A stretch of 45,223 bases of DNA from an uncultured Bacilli bacterium (GTDB lineage: Bacteria; Bacillota_I; Bacilli_A; RF39; UBA660), in the NCBI GenBank assembly GCA_934131005.1, contig CAKOYV010000009.1, positions 1-45,223 of the forward strand, in the 5' to 3' direction. Under the pieces are notes generated by a model. The model was not told where the DNA came from. It saw nothing but the letters and a program-made list of their open reading frames with translations, and did no database searches. Made by a program: the position numbers and the translations under genes. Below are positions 34,154 through 42,589 of this stretch, one piece after another. Each line of letters starts with the position of its first letter. The first letter of the stretch is position 1.

Positions 34154-35152
34154 ATGATTACACAGAGACAGAAAAATATATTGCAAGTGATAATTGAAGA
34201 ATATATTAAATCAGCTAAGCCAGTTAGTTCTTCTCATATATGTAAGATGGTTAAATGTTCTAGTGCTACTGTCAGAAATGAAATGGTAAGTTTAGAGGAA
34301 GTTGGATTACTTGAAAAGAATCATTTTGCATCAGGAAGAATACCTAGTGAGGCGGGGTATAAATATTATGTTGATAATTTGATGGTACCTCGTGATATGA
34401 CTGGTGAAGATATGCTTAAATTACAGACTATATTTAAAAATAATTCTTTAGTTTTATCAGATGCAATTAGAAAAAGTATAGAAATTGTTTCAGAAATAAC
34501 TAATTACACTTCCATAGTATTAGGGGCTAGTGCTCAGGATAATAAGTTAAAAAAAGTTGAAGTTGTGCCACTTGATGATTATAAAATTTTAACAATGGTT
34601 ATAACTGATAAGGGTGTTGTTGAACATAAAAATTTGTATTTATCAGATTCTATTTCACTTGAAGATGTTACAAAAACAGTTGAACTTATTAATAGATTGA
34701 TTGTTGGTACACCTATTAATGAAGTTTCTGAAAAATTAGAGTACGAAATAAAACCTATTATAGGTAAGTATGTTAAACAACATGAGATTTTATATAATGC
34801 TTTTTATGATGCTTTTAGTGAATTTTCTAATAATACATCTGATATTCATTTTGTTGGTAAGAACAACTTTTTAAAACAGCCAGAATTTACGGATATTGAT
34901 AAAGTAAAAGAGATGTTGTCGAAATTTGATGATGTTAATAGTATTAAGAAAGAGGAAAATAATGGTATAAATATTTATATTGGTAAAGATTCAGAAATTT
35001 CTGATGATGTATCAGTTGTGAAGACTAAATATAATTATAATGGTGAGGAAGGAACTATTGCTATTGTGGGTCCTAAGAGGATGGAATATGGCAAGGTTGT
35101 TAGCTTACTTGATTATATAAAAGAAAATATTGGAGGCAAAGATGAGCAATAA
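34154..35152 (+). CDS. hrcA: heat-inducible transcription repressor HrcA
   Basis: A repressor of class I heat-shock genes that binds CIRCE and needs GroEL to fold; 332 residues. The N-terminal winged helix (residues 1-75) includes SSATVRNEMVSLEEVGLL and SGRIPSEAGYKYYVDNL, the family signature. A GAF-like regulatory middle and a C-terminal strand set ending in GPKRMEYGKVVSLLDYI follow. It is the first gene of hrcA-grpE-dnaK-dnaJ and overlaps grpE by 11 bases, so it autoregulates through the two operators. Confidence 0.96.
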   Translation: MITQRQKNILQVIIEEYIKSAKPVSSSHICKMVKCSSATVRNEMVSLEEVGLLEKNHFASGRIPSEAGYKYYVDNLMVPRDMTGEDMLKLQTIFKNNSLVLSDAIRKSIEIVSEITNYTSIVLGASAQDNKLKKVEVVPLDDYKILTMVITDKGVVEHKNLYLSDSISLEDVTKTVELINRLIVGTPINEVSEKLEYEIKPIIGKYVKQHEILYNAFYDAFSEFSNNTSDIHFVGKNNFLKQPEFTDIDKVKEMLSKFDDVNSIKKEENNGINIYIGKDSEISDDVSVVKTKYNYNGEEGTIAIVGPKRMEYGKVVSLLDYIKENIGGKDEQ

Positions 35153-35798
35153 AGAAAAAAAGATTGATAATGAAATTGAAGAGAATGTATCACTAGAGGA
35201 TGATAATTGTTCTTGCGATAAAGATTGTAAGAAGGATGCATCAGAATGTTTATGTGATGAGAATGTAAGTGATGATAAAGATGAATGTTCTTGTAAGAAG
35301 CATGAAGATAAAAGAGAGAAAAAAGGTATTTTTAAGAAGAATAATCAAGAGATTGAAAAATTAAAAGAAGAAAATGCTAATTTACGGGAAATGCTTCTTA
35401 GAAATCAGGCTGAGCTTCAAAATTATAAGCGTAGGAAAGATGGCGAGGTAGAAAAGCTTTTTAAATATAAAGATGAAGAGTTAATTAAAGAATTTTTACC
35501 TATTATAGATAATTTTGAGCGAGCTATTAAGATGGATGATGATGATTTATCTGATGAGGTTTCTAAATTTTTGGAAGGGTTTAAAATTATTTATACTAAT
35601 ACTTTGTCAATGCTTGAGAAGTTTGAAGTTAAAGAAGTTGATGCTGAAGGAATAGAGTTTGATCCTGAGTATCATCATGCTGTACTTACGGAACATGATG
35701 AGAATAAACCTGAAGGTGTTATTTTAGAAGTCTTACAAAAAGGTTATATGTATAAAGATAGAGTTATTAGGCCTGCGATGGTTAAAGTTAATGAATAA
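35142..35798 (+). CDS. grpE: nucleotide exchange factor GrpE with Cys-rich N-terminal extension
   Basis: A dimeric ADP-release factor for DnaK, 218 residues. The usual long coiled coil begins near residue 68 (EIEKLKEENANLREMLLR), followed by the beta-wing core with DNFERAI, the FDPEYHHAV motif and the VIRPAMVKV end. Unusually, the acidic N-terminal tail carries seven Cys: C23, C25, C29, C36, C38, C49 and C51, with His54, as CxCxxxC, CxC and CxC groups. This suggests a metal- or redox-responsive tail, which is inference. ATG 35142 is chosen because GGAGG lies seven bases upstream and it overlaps hrcA. Confidence 0.95.
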   Translation: MSNKEKKIDNEIEENVSLEDDNCSCDKDCKKDASECLCDENVSDDKDECSCKKHEDKREKKGIFKKNNQEIEKLKEENANLREMLLRNQAELQNYKRRKDGEVEKLFKYKDEELIKEFLPIIDNFERAIKMDDDDLSDEVSKFLEGFKIIYTNTLSMLEKFEVKEVDAEGIEFDPEYHHAVLTEHDENKPEGVILEVLQKGYMYKDRVIRPAMVKVNE

Positions 35799-35831
35799 GT
35801 ATAAATTTTTAATAAGGAAAGGTGATATTTT

Positions 35832-37664
35832 ATGAGTAAAATTATAGGAATAGATTTAGGTACAACAAATAGTTGTGTATCTGTATTTGAAGGTGGAGAA
35901 GCTAAGGTTATTGCTAATGCTGAAGGAGGAAGAACTACTCCATCTGTTGTAGCTTTTAAAAAAGGCGAAATGATTGTTGGTGAAAAAGCAAAGCGTCAAG
36001 CTATTGTAAATCCTGATACTATTAGTTCTGTTAAGAGATTGATGGGTACTAGTGAGAAGGTTAAAGCTAATGGTAAGGAATATACACCAGAAGAGGTTTC
36101 TGCTATGATTTTAGGAGATTTGAAGAAGACTGCTGAAGCTTATTTGGGTGAATCTGTTAGTAAGGCTGTTATTACAGTTCCTGCATATTTTAATGATGCT
36201 CAAAGACAAGCAACAAAGAATGCTGGTAAAATTGCTGGCTTGGAAGTTGAGAGAATTATTAACGAACCAACAGCTGCTGCACTTGCTTATGGACTTGATA
36301 AACAAGATGCTAATGAGAAGATTTTGGTTTATGATTTAGGTGGTGGAACATTTGATGTATCTATCCTTGAATTAGGTGATGGTGTATTTGAAGTGTTGTC
36401 TACATCTGGTAATAATCACTTAGGTGGAGATGATTTTGATAATAAATTAGTTGATTATATTGTTAGTGAAATTAAGGATGAAGAAAAAGTTGATTTATCT
36501 AATGATTCAATGGCAATGCAAAGAATTAAAGAAGCTGCTGAGAAAGCTAAGAAAGATTTATCTGGTATGACTTCTACTCAAATTTCTCTTCCATTTATTG
36601 CTCAAGTTGATGGTAATCCTGTAAACTTTGAAATGGATATTACTAGAGCTAAATTTGAATCTTTAATTGGAGATTTGGTTAATTCTACTACTGAACCAGT
36701 TAGAAAAGCTCTTAGTGATGCTGGTATTAGTAAAAATGAACTTGATAAGGTTATTTTAGTAGGAGGTTCTACTCGTATTCCTATGGTTCAAGAATTAGTT
36801 AAGAAAGAGACTGGTAAGGAACCTTCTAAAGGTGTTAATCCAGATGAAGTTGTTTCTATGGGAGCAGCTATTCAAGGTGGTGTTTTGACAGGAGATGTTA
36901 ATGATATTGTTCTTCTAGATGTTACACCTCTATCTCTTGGTATTGAGACTTTAGGTGGAGTTATGACTGTCTTAATAGATAGAAATACTACTATTCCAAC
37001 TAGTAAGAGTCAAGTATTCTCTACTGCTGCTGATAATCAACCTGCTGTTGATATTCATGTATTGCAAGGTGAGAGACCTATGGCTAGTGATAATAAGACT
37101 TTGGGTAATTTCCAACTTACTAATATTCCACCAGCACCTAGAGGAGTTCCTCAAATAGAAGTAACTTTTGATATAGATGCTAATGGTATTGTTAATGTAA
37201 AAGCTAAAGATTTAGGTACTAATAAAGAACAATCTATTACTATTACTGCTACTAATACTTTGACTGATGATGAGATTGAGAAGATGAGAAAAGAAGCTGA
37301 AGCTAATAAAGATGCTGATAATAAGAAGAGAGAATTAGCAGATGCTCGTAATGATGCTGATCAAATTATTTTGATGACAGAAAAAGCTATTCGTGATCTT
37401 GGTGATAAGGTAAGTGATAGTGATAAGAGCGAGGCTGAGGAGTTGATTAAGAAGACTCGTGATGCTATGAATGGTGAGGATGTTGAAGCAATTAAGAGTG
37501 CTAAGGATAAGTTACTAGAAAAAGCTAATGCATTTGCATCTAAAGTATATGAAGAAGCTGCTAAGAATAATAGTGATGCTAGTGCTAATGCTGGTACTGA
37601 TACTAGTGATAGTACTGATAAAAAGGATGATAATGTAGTAGATGCTGATTATGAAGAAAAATAA
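35832..37664 (+). CDS. dnaK: chaperone DnaK (Hsp70)
   Basis: An ATP-dependent chaperone of 610 residues, normal for Bacillota. The ATPase domain has IGIDLGTTNSCVSV, VPAYFNDAQRQATKNAG, YDLGGGTFDVSI and LVGGSTRIPMVQ. A linker (DVNDIVLLDVTPLSLGI) leads to the substrate-binding domain and helical lid. The tail is Ser/Asp/Asn-rich and ends NVVDADYEEK. The missing ~24 residues in the first lobe compared with E. coli is the usual Gram-positive form. RBS AAAGGTGA precedes the ATG. Confidence 0.98.
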   Translation: MSKIIGIDLGTTNSCVSVFEGGEAKVIANAEGGRTTPSVVAFKKGEMIVGEKAKRQAIVNPDTISSVKRLMGTSEKVKANGKEYTPEEVSAMILGDLKKTAEAYLGESVSKAVITVPAYFNDAQRQATKNAGKIAGLEVERIINEPTAAALAYGLDKQDANEKILVYDLGGGTFDVSILELGDGVFEVLSTSGNNHLGGDDFDNKLVDYIVSEIKDEEKVDLSNDSMAMQRIKEAAEKAKKDLSGMTSTQISLPFIAQVDGNPVNFEMDITRAKFESLIGDLVNSTTEPVRKALSDAGISKNELDKVILVGGSTRIPMVQELVKKETGKEPSKGVNPDEVVSMGAAIQGGVLTGDVNDIVLLDVTPLSLGIETLGGVMTVLIDRNTTIPTSKSQVFSTAADNQPAVDIHVLQGERPMASDNKTLGNFQLTNIPPAPRGVPQIEVTFDIDANGIVNVKAKDLGTNKEQSITITATNTLTDDEIEKMRKEAEANKDADNKKRELADARNDADQIILMTEKAIRDLGDKVSDSDKSEAEELIKKTRDAMNGEDVEAIKSAKDKLLEKANAFASKVYEEAAKNNSDASANAGTDTSDSTDKKDDNVVDADYEEK

Positions 37665-37676
37665 TTAGTTTGACTG

Positions 37677-37708
37677 GGAAAAGTTCTAGGTAACTAGAAC
37701 TCTTCTTT
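37677..37708 (+). terminator. attenuator-like hairpin between dnaK and dnaJ
   Basis: AGTTCTAG-GTAA-CTAGAACT (37682-37701) is a perfect 8-bp stem with a four-base loop, extendable by GAA/TTC, then TTTAT. It could reduce dnaJ expression or protect the dnaK mRNA end. Confidence 0.6.
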
Positions 37709-37729
37709 ATAAATAGGAAAGAGGTAAAT

Positions 37730-38863
37730 ATGGATAAGAAAGATTATTATGATATCTTAGGTGTGTCTAAAAATGCTACTGATGCAGAAATTAAATCAGC
37801 TTTTCGTAAGTTAGCTAAAAAATATCATCCTGATGTTTCTAAAGAGGAAAATGCGGCTGAGAAATTTAAAGAATGTCAAGAAGCTTATGCGGTGTTGTCT
37901 GATCCTAATAAGAGACGTCAATATGATCAGTTTGGTCATGCTGCTTTTTCTGGTGGTGCTGGTGGTTCTGGCATGGGAGGATTTTCATCTAATTTTGATT
38001 TTGGTGATATGTCTGATATATTTGATGATATTTTGGGCGGATTAGGTGGATTTGGTGGCTTTCGCCAATCTAATTCTCGTAGGAGTTCTAATGGACCTCG
38101 TAAGGGTAATGATGTTTTGTATAGAATGACAATTGATTTTGAGGAAGCTGTATTTGGGTGTAAAAAAGATATAAAAATTGATGTTGTTGATAATTGCAGT
38201 GAATGTAATGGTAAGGGAGGTTTTAATTCTAGTACTTGTTCAGAGTGTCGTGGTAGTGGTACTATTACGCAGGAACAAAGAACAATGTTTGGTACTTTTT
38301 TAACTAAAACAACATGCCCTTACTGTAATGGTAGTGGAACTGTTTTTGAGAAGAAATGTTCTGCATGTAAAGGAAAGGGTAAAGTTAAGAAAAATAAGAC
38401 TATTACGGTTAATATTCCTGCTGGTATTGATAGTGAGAATAGACTTAGAGTTGCTTCTAAGGGAGAGGCAGGTTCGAATGGTGGCAATCCGGGGGATTTG
38501 TACATTGAATTTACTGTTAAACCTCATGAATTTTATGAAAGGGTTGATGATGATATTTATGTAAGTTTGCCACTTACTATTGTTGATGCTACTCTTGGTT
38601 GCAAAAAAGAAGTTCCAACTCCTTATGGAAATATTAGTTTATCAATTCCTGCTGGTTCTCAATCTGGGGATAAGCTTAGAGTTAAGGGCAAGGGGATTGC
38701 TAATGTTTCAAGTAAGAAAAAAGGAGATATGTACGTTGTCTTAAACGTTATTGTTCCAGAAAAATTAAGTAGGGATCAAAAGAAAATATTTGAAAGTTTA
38801 AAGAAAACAACTCTTGATAATTCACCTGAGTTTAGGAAATATAATAAGTTTTTAAATAAATAA
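37730..38863 (+). CDS. dnaJ: co-chaperone DnaJ (Hsp40)
   Basis: Stimulates DnaK ATPase and delivers substrate; 377 residues. The J domain with HPD (in KKYHPDVS) lies at 1-70, and a Gly/Phe-rich region at ~75-105. Four zinc repeats follow: CSECNGKG, CSECRGSG, CPYCNGSG and CSACKGKG, giving two zinc sites. The C-terminal substrate domains end in KSLKKTTLDNSPEF-like residues. Full length type I DnaJ, last chaperone gene of the operon. Confidence 0.98.
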   Translation: MDKKDYYDILGVSKNATDAEIKSAFRKLAKKYHPDVSKEENAAEKFKECQEAYAVLSDPNKRRQYDQFGHAAFSGGAGGSGMGGFSSNFDFGDMSDIFDDILGGLGGFGGFRQSNSRRSSNGPRKGNDVLYRMTIDFEEAVFGCKKDIKIDVVDNCSECNGKGGFNSSTCSECRGSGTITQEQRTMFGTFLTKTTCPYCNGSGTVFEKKCSACKGKGKVKKNKTITVNIPAGIDSENRLRVASKGEAGSNGGNPGDLYIEFTVKPHEFYERVDDDIYVSLPLTIVDATLGCKKEVPTPYGNISLSIPAGSQSGDKLRVKGKGIANVSSKKKGDMYVVLNVIVPEKLSRDQKKIFESLKKTTLDNSPEFRKYNKFLNK

Positions 38864-38887
38864 AGTGTCTAATTGATGCTTTTTTTA
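38864..38887 (+). terminator. terminator of the hrcA-dnaJ operon
   Basis: AGTGTC pairs with GATGCT (two wobble pairs) across a five-base loop, followed by seven T (38881-38887). Confidence 0.7.
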
Positions 38888-38888
38888 T

Positions 38889-38917
38889 TTGACTATTTGT
38901 TTAATCGGTTGTAATAT
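38889..38917 (+). promoter_or_regulatory. rsmE promoter
   Basis: TTGACT (38889-38894), a 17-base spacer and TAATAT (38912-38917). Confidence 0.6.
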
Positions 38918-38945
38918 TTAATTAATATTTGATGGAGGTGTTGTT

Positions 38946-39659
38946 GTGCAGAGATATTTTGCTAAAGATAAGAAGGATAATAAAATTATTTTATTTGATA
39001 GTGATATGCATCATATTAAGAATGTTATGAGAATGAAGAGTGATTCGCTGATAGAGTGTGTATGGAATGGTACTTTGTATATATGTTGTGTTGGAGATGT
39101 TTTAGTTAATGAATTTGAAATTATTGAACAAAGATCGGACAATAATGAGATTGATTGTGAAATTATAGTAGCAATTGGTTTGGTAAAAGAGCAAAAGATG
39201 GATTTAATTTTGCAAAAATTGACTGAATTAGGAGTAAAAAGAATTATTCCTGTTAAGATGGAGAGAAGTATTGTTAAATTGGATGCTAAGAGAACTTGTA
39301 AAAAATTAGAGAGATGGAATAGTATTTGTAAGGAAGCTAGTGAGCAATCTAAAAGGACTTATATACCTATTGTTGATGAAATTAAGACGCTAAAGGAGCT
39401 GGGAGTGTATGATTGTGATTTTAAAGCTGTTTGTAGTGTTAGTAATCGAGAAAACTTAGTTAACAAGTATTTACAAAATGATATTAAGTATGCTAAAATG
39501 TTATTTGTAATAGGTCCTGAAGGTGGTATTAGTGCTATGGAGGAGGAAACTCTTAATAAAATGGGATTTGTATCTGTTTCTTTGGGAAGTCGAGTTATGC
39601 GAGTAGAAACGGCAGCTATTTATGTTGCTAGCATTTTGAATTTTTGTTGTGTGGGGTGA
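38946..39659 (+). CDS. rsmE: 16S rRNA m3U1498 methyltransferase
   Basis: A SPOUT-family SAM methyltransferase for U1498 of 16S rRNA; 237 residues. An N-terminal PUA-like domain (MQRYFAKDK...MHHIKNVMRMK) is followed by KEQKMDLILQKLTELG and the trefoil-knot motifs FVIGPEGGIS and VSLGSRVMRVETAAIY. The start is GTG, five bases after GGAGGTG. The stop is TGA. The place after dnaJ is common in Bacillota. The next gene begins five bases after the stop. Confidence 0.95.
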   Translation: MQRYFAKDKKDNKIILFDSDMHHIKNVMRMKSDSLIECVWNGTLYICCVGDVLVNEFEIIEQRSDNNEIDCEIIVAIGLVKEQKMDLILQKLTELGVKRIIPVKMERSIVKLDAKRTCKKLERWNSICKEASEQSKRTYIPIVDEIKTLKELGVYDCDFKAVCSVSNRENLVNKYLQNDIKYAKMLFVIGPEGGISAMEEETLNKMGFVSVSLGSRVMRVETAAIYVASILNFCCVG

Positions 39660-39664
39660 TTAGT

Positions 39665-40459
39665 ATGCTTGATTTTCTAAGTCTTGATTTATTTGATAAC
39701 GTAGCAATTTTTATTGTTGTTGTTATGTTCTTTTTTTGTTTTTGTTTATTTGTAAAGAATAGGCACTTGGAAGATGAAATTGAGAATTTAAAATTTGAAG
39801 ATCGAGTAATACTAAAGAAAAATAATTATATTAATAATAAAAATGAAGATATTGTTTCAATGTCAGAAATTTCTAGAGTTGATGTTGATGCAAAAATAGT
39901 AAATAAAGATGTAGAGATAGATGTTAATAATAAAAATGATGAGGATAATAAGGGTAGTATAGATATGAAGAGAAAAGCTGTTGATAATGTTAATAAAAAT
40001 AGGTTAAAAAATATTAAATTAGTTAATAGAAATTATAATGATTTTACAAAAAATACTAGTAACTTTAAGCAATCTGTTGATTCTAATAGTGATTATTCTC
40101 AAAATGAAAATAAATTTAATGATATAGATAAAGCAAGTGTGAAATTACTTCAAAATGATAATGTATTTGATTTTGAAGAATTTATACCAGATGGTAATGT
40201 TGGGTTAGAAAATGATAAGGAAAATGTAGCTAATACTAATAGTAATATCGGTTATTTAAGTGATGTTTCACAAAAATTGGCAAAAGAAATGACTCCTTCT
40301 ACAATTGAACTTACAGAGTATGAGCAAGAGCAAGAGGATAATGCTATTATAAGCTATAAGGAATTATTAAAAGCACATGAAAAAAGTTCTGATGATATGT
40401 ATGATGAAGATTTTGATTTTATAGAGGAATTGAAAGAATTTAGGGATAGTTTAAATTAA
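39665..40459 (+). CDS. single-span membrane protein with disordered linker, unknown
   Basis: A 264-residue protein. One hydrophobic helix lies at about 10-30 (IFIVVVMFFFCFCLF), followed by a short coiled-coil stretch (LEDEIENLKFEDR). A long Asn/Asp/Lys/Ser-rich linker without clear fold spans ~45-190. The C-terminal segment looks structured and acidic: PSTIELTEYEQEQEDNAIIS, YKELLKAHEK and DEDFDFIEELKEFRDSLN. The helix-linker-motif plan suggests a membrane-tethered short peptide that recruits a partner. It is cotranscribed with rsmE (GGGGTGA site within the rsmE stop region). The family is not recognised. Confidence 0.7.
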   Translation: MLDFLSLDLFDNVAIFIVVVMFFFCFCLFVKNRHLEDEIENLKFEDRVILKKNNYINNKNEDIVSMSEISRVDVDAKIVNKDVEIDVNNKNDEDNKGSIDMKRKAVDNVNKNRLKNIKLVNRNYNDFTKNTSNFKQSVDSNSDYSQNENKFNDIDKASVKLLQNDNVFDFEEFIPDGNVGLENDKENVANTNSNIGYLSDVSQKLAKEMTPSTIELTEYEQEQEDNAIISYKELLKAHEKSSDDMYDEDFDFIEELKEFRDSLN

Positions 40460-40468
40460 TGAATATAG

Positions 40469-40506
40469 AAAAAGCAAACTCTAATTGTTATAGAATTTGC
40501 TTTTTT
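40469..40506. terminator. bidirectional terminator between convergent genes
   Basis: AAAAAGCAAA (40469-40478) and TTTGCTTTTTT (40496-40506) form a stem with A-run and T-run on opposite sides, serving both the + strand unit and glmS. Confidence 0.88.
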
Positions 40507-40509
40507 ATT

Positions 40510-42300
40510 TTATTCTACAGTTACACTTTTAGCTAAGTTTCTTGGTTTATCTATGTCGCAACCTCTTTTTTTTGCTACGTTATAAGCAATTAATTGTAAT
40601 GGTATAACATTTAAAATTGGTTGTACTAAAGGGTGAATATCATCGATTACTATTAATTTATCATAGCATGAATTATCAATATTTTGGTTAAGGCTCTTCT
40701 TGATTAGTAAGATTATATAAGCTCCTCTGGCTTTGACTTCTTTTATGTTACTAATAGTTTTAGAGGCTGTTTTATCATCTGTTATTAAACTAATTACACA
40801 AGTTCCTTTCTCTATTAAAGATATGGTGCCGTGTTTTAATTCTCCTGCTTGATAGGCTTCACTGTGAATGTAACTTATTTCTTTTAGTTTTAGTGAACCT
40901 TCTAAAACAGATACATAGTCTATGTTTCTTCCTAAATAGAAGACGTCTTTGTCGTTCCAAAAATGTTTTATAATATCAGAATAATCAAGATTAAGAAGTT
41001 TTTCTATTAGTTTTGGTAGTGTTTGGTATTGTTTAGTTATTTCTTCTAGAGATATTAATTGTTTTGTAAGTGCTATTTTGAGTGCTAATAGACTAAAGAT
41101 ATATACTTGAGAGGTATAAGCTTTTGTAGAAGCTACTGCAACTTCTGGTCCTGCTTTTGTATATATTACTTCATCTACTATTCTAGCAATAGAACTATTT
41201 TCTACATTAACGATACCTATTGTTGTGCAATTGTTTTCTTTAGCTTTTTTTAAGCAAGCTAGGGTATCGGCTGTTTCTCCAGATTGAGAAGCGGCTATTA
41301 CTAGGGTGTTTTTATCATAAAATATTTTTTGGTAGCGATATTCAGAGGCAATGTAAATATTAACTTCAAAATCGTTGTATTTTTCAATTAAATATTTGCC
41401 AATCATTCCAGCGTGATAAGCTGTACCACAACCAATTATATGTATTTTGGTATATTTAGTTATATCTGGAATTTTTTCTAAATGTTCTAGATATAAACTG
41501 TTTTCATTGGCGATAAGCTCTTTTTGTTCTGCAATTTCTTTTTGCATGTAGTGTTCATATTGACCTTTTTCGTTGGTTGTATAATTTGAAGTAATATCAT
41601 GAAATTTAGGCTTTATTTTTTTGCCATTTTCATAAATTTCAATGTCATTTTGAGTGATAATACCTATTTGCATATCTTCTAAGATCACATATTTACTAGC
41701 CTCATCAATATAAGCTGATATGTCGGATGCTATATAATTTCCTGATTCTGAGGTTGCGATTATTAAAGGGCTATCTTTTTTTAAGACAAATAGTTTATCA
41801 GGTATTTCTTCTATTATAATACTAATAGCATAGCTTCCTTGAAATTTTTCGATGCAATTATTTAAAATTTCTTTTATGCCTTTTGTTTTAGATTTTTTAT
41901 ATAGATAATTAATGTAAGCACAAGCTACTTCTGTATCTGTATCACTTTTAAAACTATATCCTTCTTTTATTAAATCTTGTTTTATTTCTTGATAGTTTTC
42001 GATGATTCCATTATGTACGATAGTTATATTTTCTACTTGATGTGGGTGAGAATTAGTAACTGTTACACCTCCGTGAGTTGCCCATCTAGTATGTCCTATT
42101 CCAATGTTGCTATAATCTTTATTCTCTATTTTTTGTTCTAATTGTTTAATGCGTCCAGTAGTTTTGGTTATTTTTATAGTCTTATCTTTTAAATAAGCTA
42201 TTCCTGCTGAATCATAACCTCTGTATTCTAAACGCTTTAATCCTTTTATTAAAATGGGTAGACTATTCTTTTTTCCTATGTACCCAACTATTCCACACAT
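40510..42300 (-). CDS. glmS: glutamine-fructose-6-phosphate aminotransferase (isomerizing)
   Basis: Makes glucosamine-6-phosphate, the entry to UDP-GlcNAc for peptidoglycan (the substrate of MurA in this window); 596 residues. The N-terminal glutaminase domain has nucleophile Cys2 (MCGIVGYIG), GHTRWATHG and SDTDTEV. Two SIS isomerase domains have IIGCGTAYHAG, ASQSGETADT and ASTKAYTSQV, and the C-terminus is NLAKSVTVE. It is on the minus strand with a glmS ribozyme in its leader, so its product represses its own mRNA. The AAGGATAA site lies just before the ATG. Confidence 0.97.
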   Translation of the reverse strand: MCGIVGYIGKKNSLPILIKGLKRLEYRGYDSAGIAYLKDKTIKITKTTGRIKQLEQKIENKDYSNIGIGHTRWATHGGVTVTNSHPHQVENITIVHNGIIENYQEIKQDLIKEGYSFKSDTDTEVACAYINYLYKKSKTKGIKEILNNCIEKFQGSYAISIIIEEIPDKLFVLKKDSPLIIATSESGNYIASDISAYIDEASKYVILEDMQIGIITQNDIEIYENGKKIKPKFHDITSNYTTNEKGQYEHYMQKEIAEQKELIANENSLYLEHLEKIPDITKYTKIHIIGCGTAYHAGMIGKYLIEKYNDFEVNIYIASEYRYQKIFYDKNTLVIAASQSGETADTLACLKKAKENNCTTIGIVNVENSSIARIVDEVIYTKAGPEVAVASTKAYTSQVYIFSLLALKIALTKQLISLEEITKQYQTLPKLIEKLLNLDYSDIIKHFWNDKDVFYLGRNIDYVSVLEGSLKLKEISYIHSEAYQAGELKHGTISLIEKGTCVISLITDDKTASKTISNIKEVKARGAYIILLIKKSLNQNIDNSCYDKLIVIDDIHPLVQPILNVIPLQLIAYNVAKKRGCDIDKPRNLAKSVTVE

Positions 42301-42321
42301 ATTATTATCCTTTCGATTTTA

Positions 42322-42438
42322 TTAGATATATTTTTGTTACAATTTTGATTTTGTTTTTTGTATATATCCATTTTATAGTATCCGCCGAAAATTCGATAAA
42401 CTATAACCTCGTCACCCTTTTTTGGGTCTGGCGCTTAG
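42322..42438 (-). ncRNA. glmS ribozyme (GlcN6P-responsive riboswitch)
   Basis: Read on the minus strand, the leader has AAGCGCCAGACCC, then GGGTGACGAGG, TTTATCGAATTTTCGGCGGAT and a closing strand. These are the conserved core elements of the glmS ribozyme (AGCGCC cleavage site, GACGAGG, TTATCG, CGGCGGAT). Self-cleavage is expected between A42435 and G42434. P1 is a short ACCC/GGGT hairpin, P3 is TTATAGT/ACTATAA, and a candidate P4 is GATATAT/ATATATC (down to about 42325). The 3' boundary is approximate. Confidence 0.93.
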
Positions 42439-42475
42439 CTATATTGTTAACCTCCTTTTAATATAACCTAATCAT

Positions 42476-42505
42476 ATTATATAATATAAAAATAGAAAAA
42501 TGCAA
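42476..42505 (-). promoter_or_regulatory. glmS promoter
   Basis: Minus strand TTGCAT (42505-42500), an 18-base spacer and TATAAT (42481-42476), about 40 bases upstream of the ribozyme cleavage site. Confidence 0.6.
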
Positions 42506-42536
42506 GGATTTGATTCATTAGTTTACATTTTTTTGG

Positions 42537-42565
42537 TTGTAAATTGGATTAATAGTTGCTATAAT
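42537..42565 (+). promoter_or_regulatory. trpS promoter
   Basis: TTGTAA (42537-42542), a 17-base spacer and extended -10 TGCTATAAT (TATAAT 42560-42565), divergent from the glmS promoter. Confidence 0.7.
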
Positions 42566-42589
42566 AAAGATATGAAGGAAGTGATTTTT

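Noticed and set aside
19674..39659. Possible Mollicute genetic code (TGA = Trp)
   Set aside because: TGA ends spoIID, the flippase gene and rsmE at the expected C-termini, and Trp residues are encoded by TGG.
42451..42460. AAAAGGAGG on the minus strand upstream of the glmS ribozyme as a ribosome site for a leader peptide
   Set aside because: No start codon lies at a suitable distance; it is a chance match in the leader.
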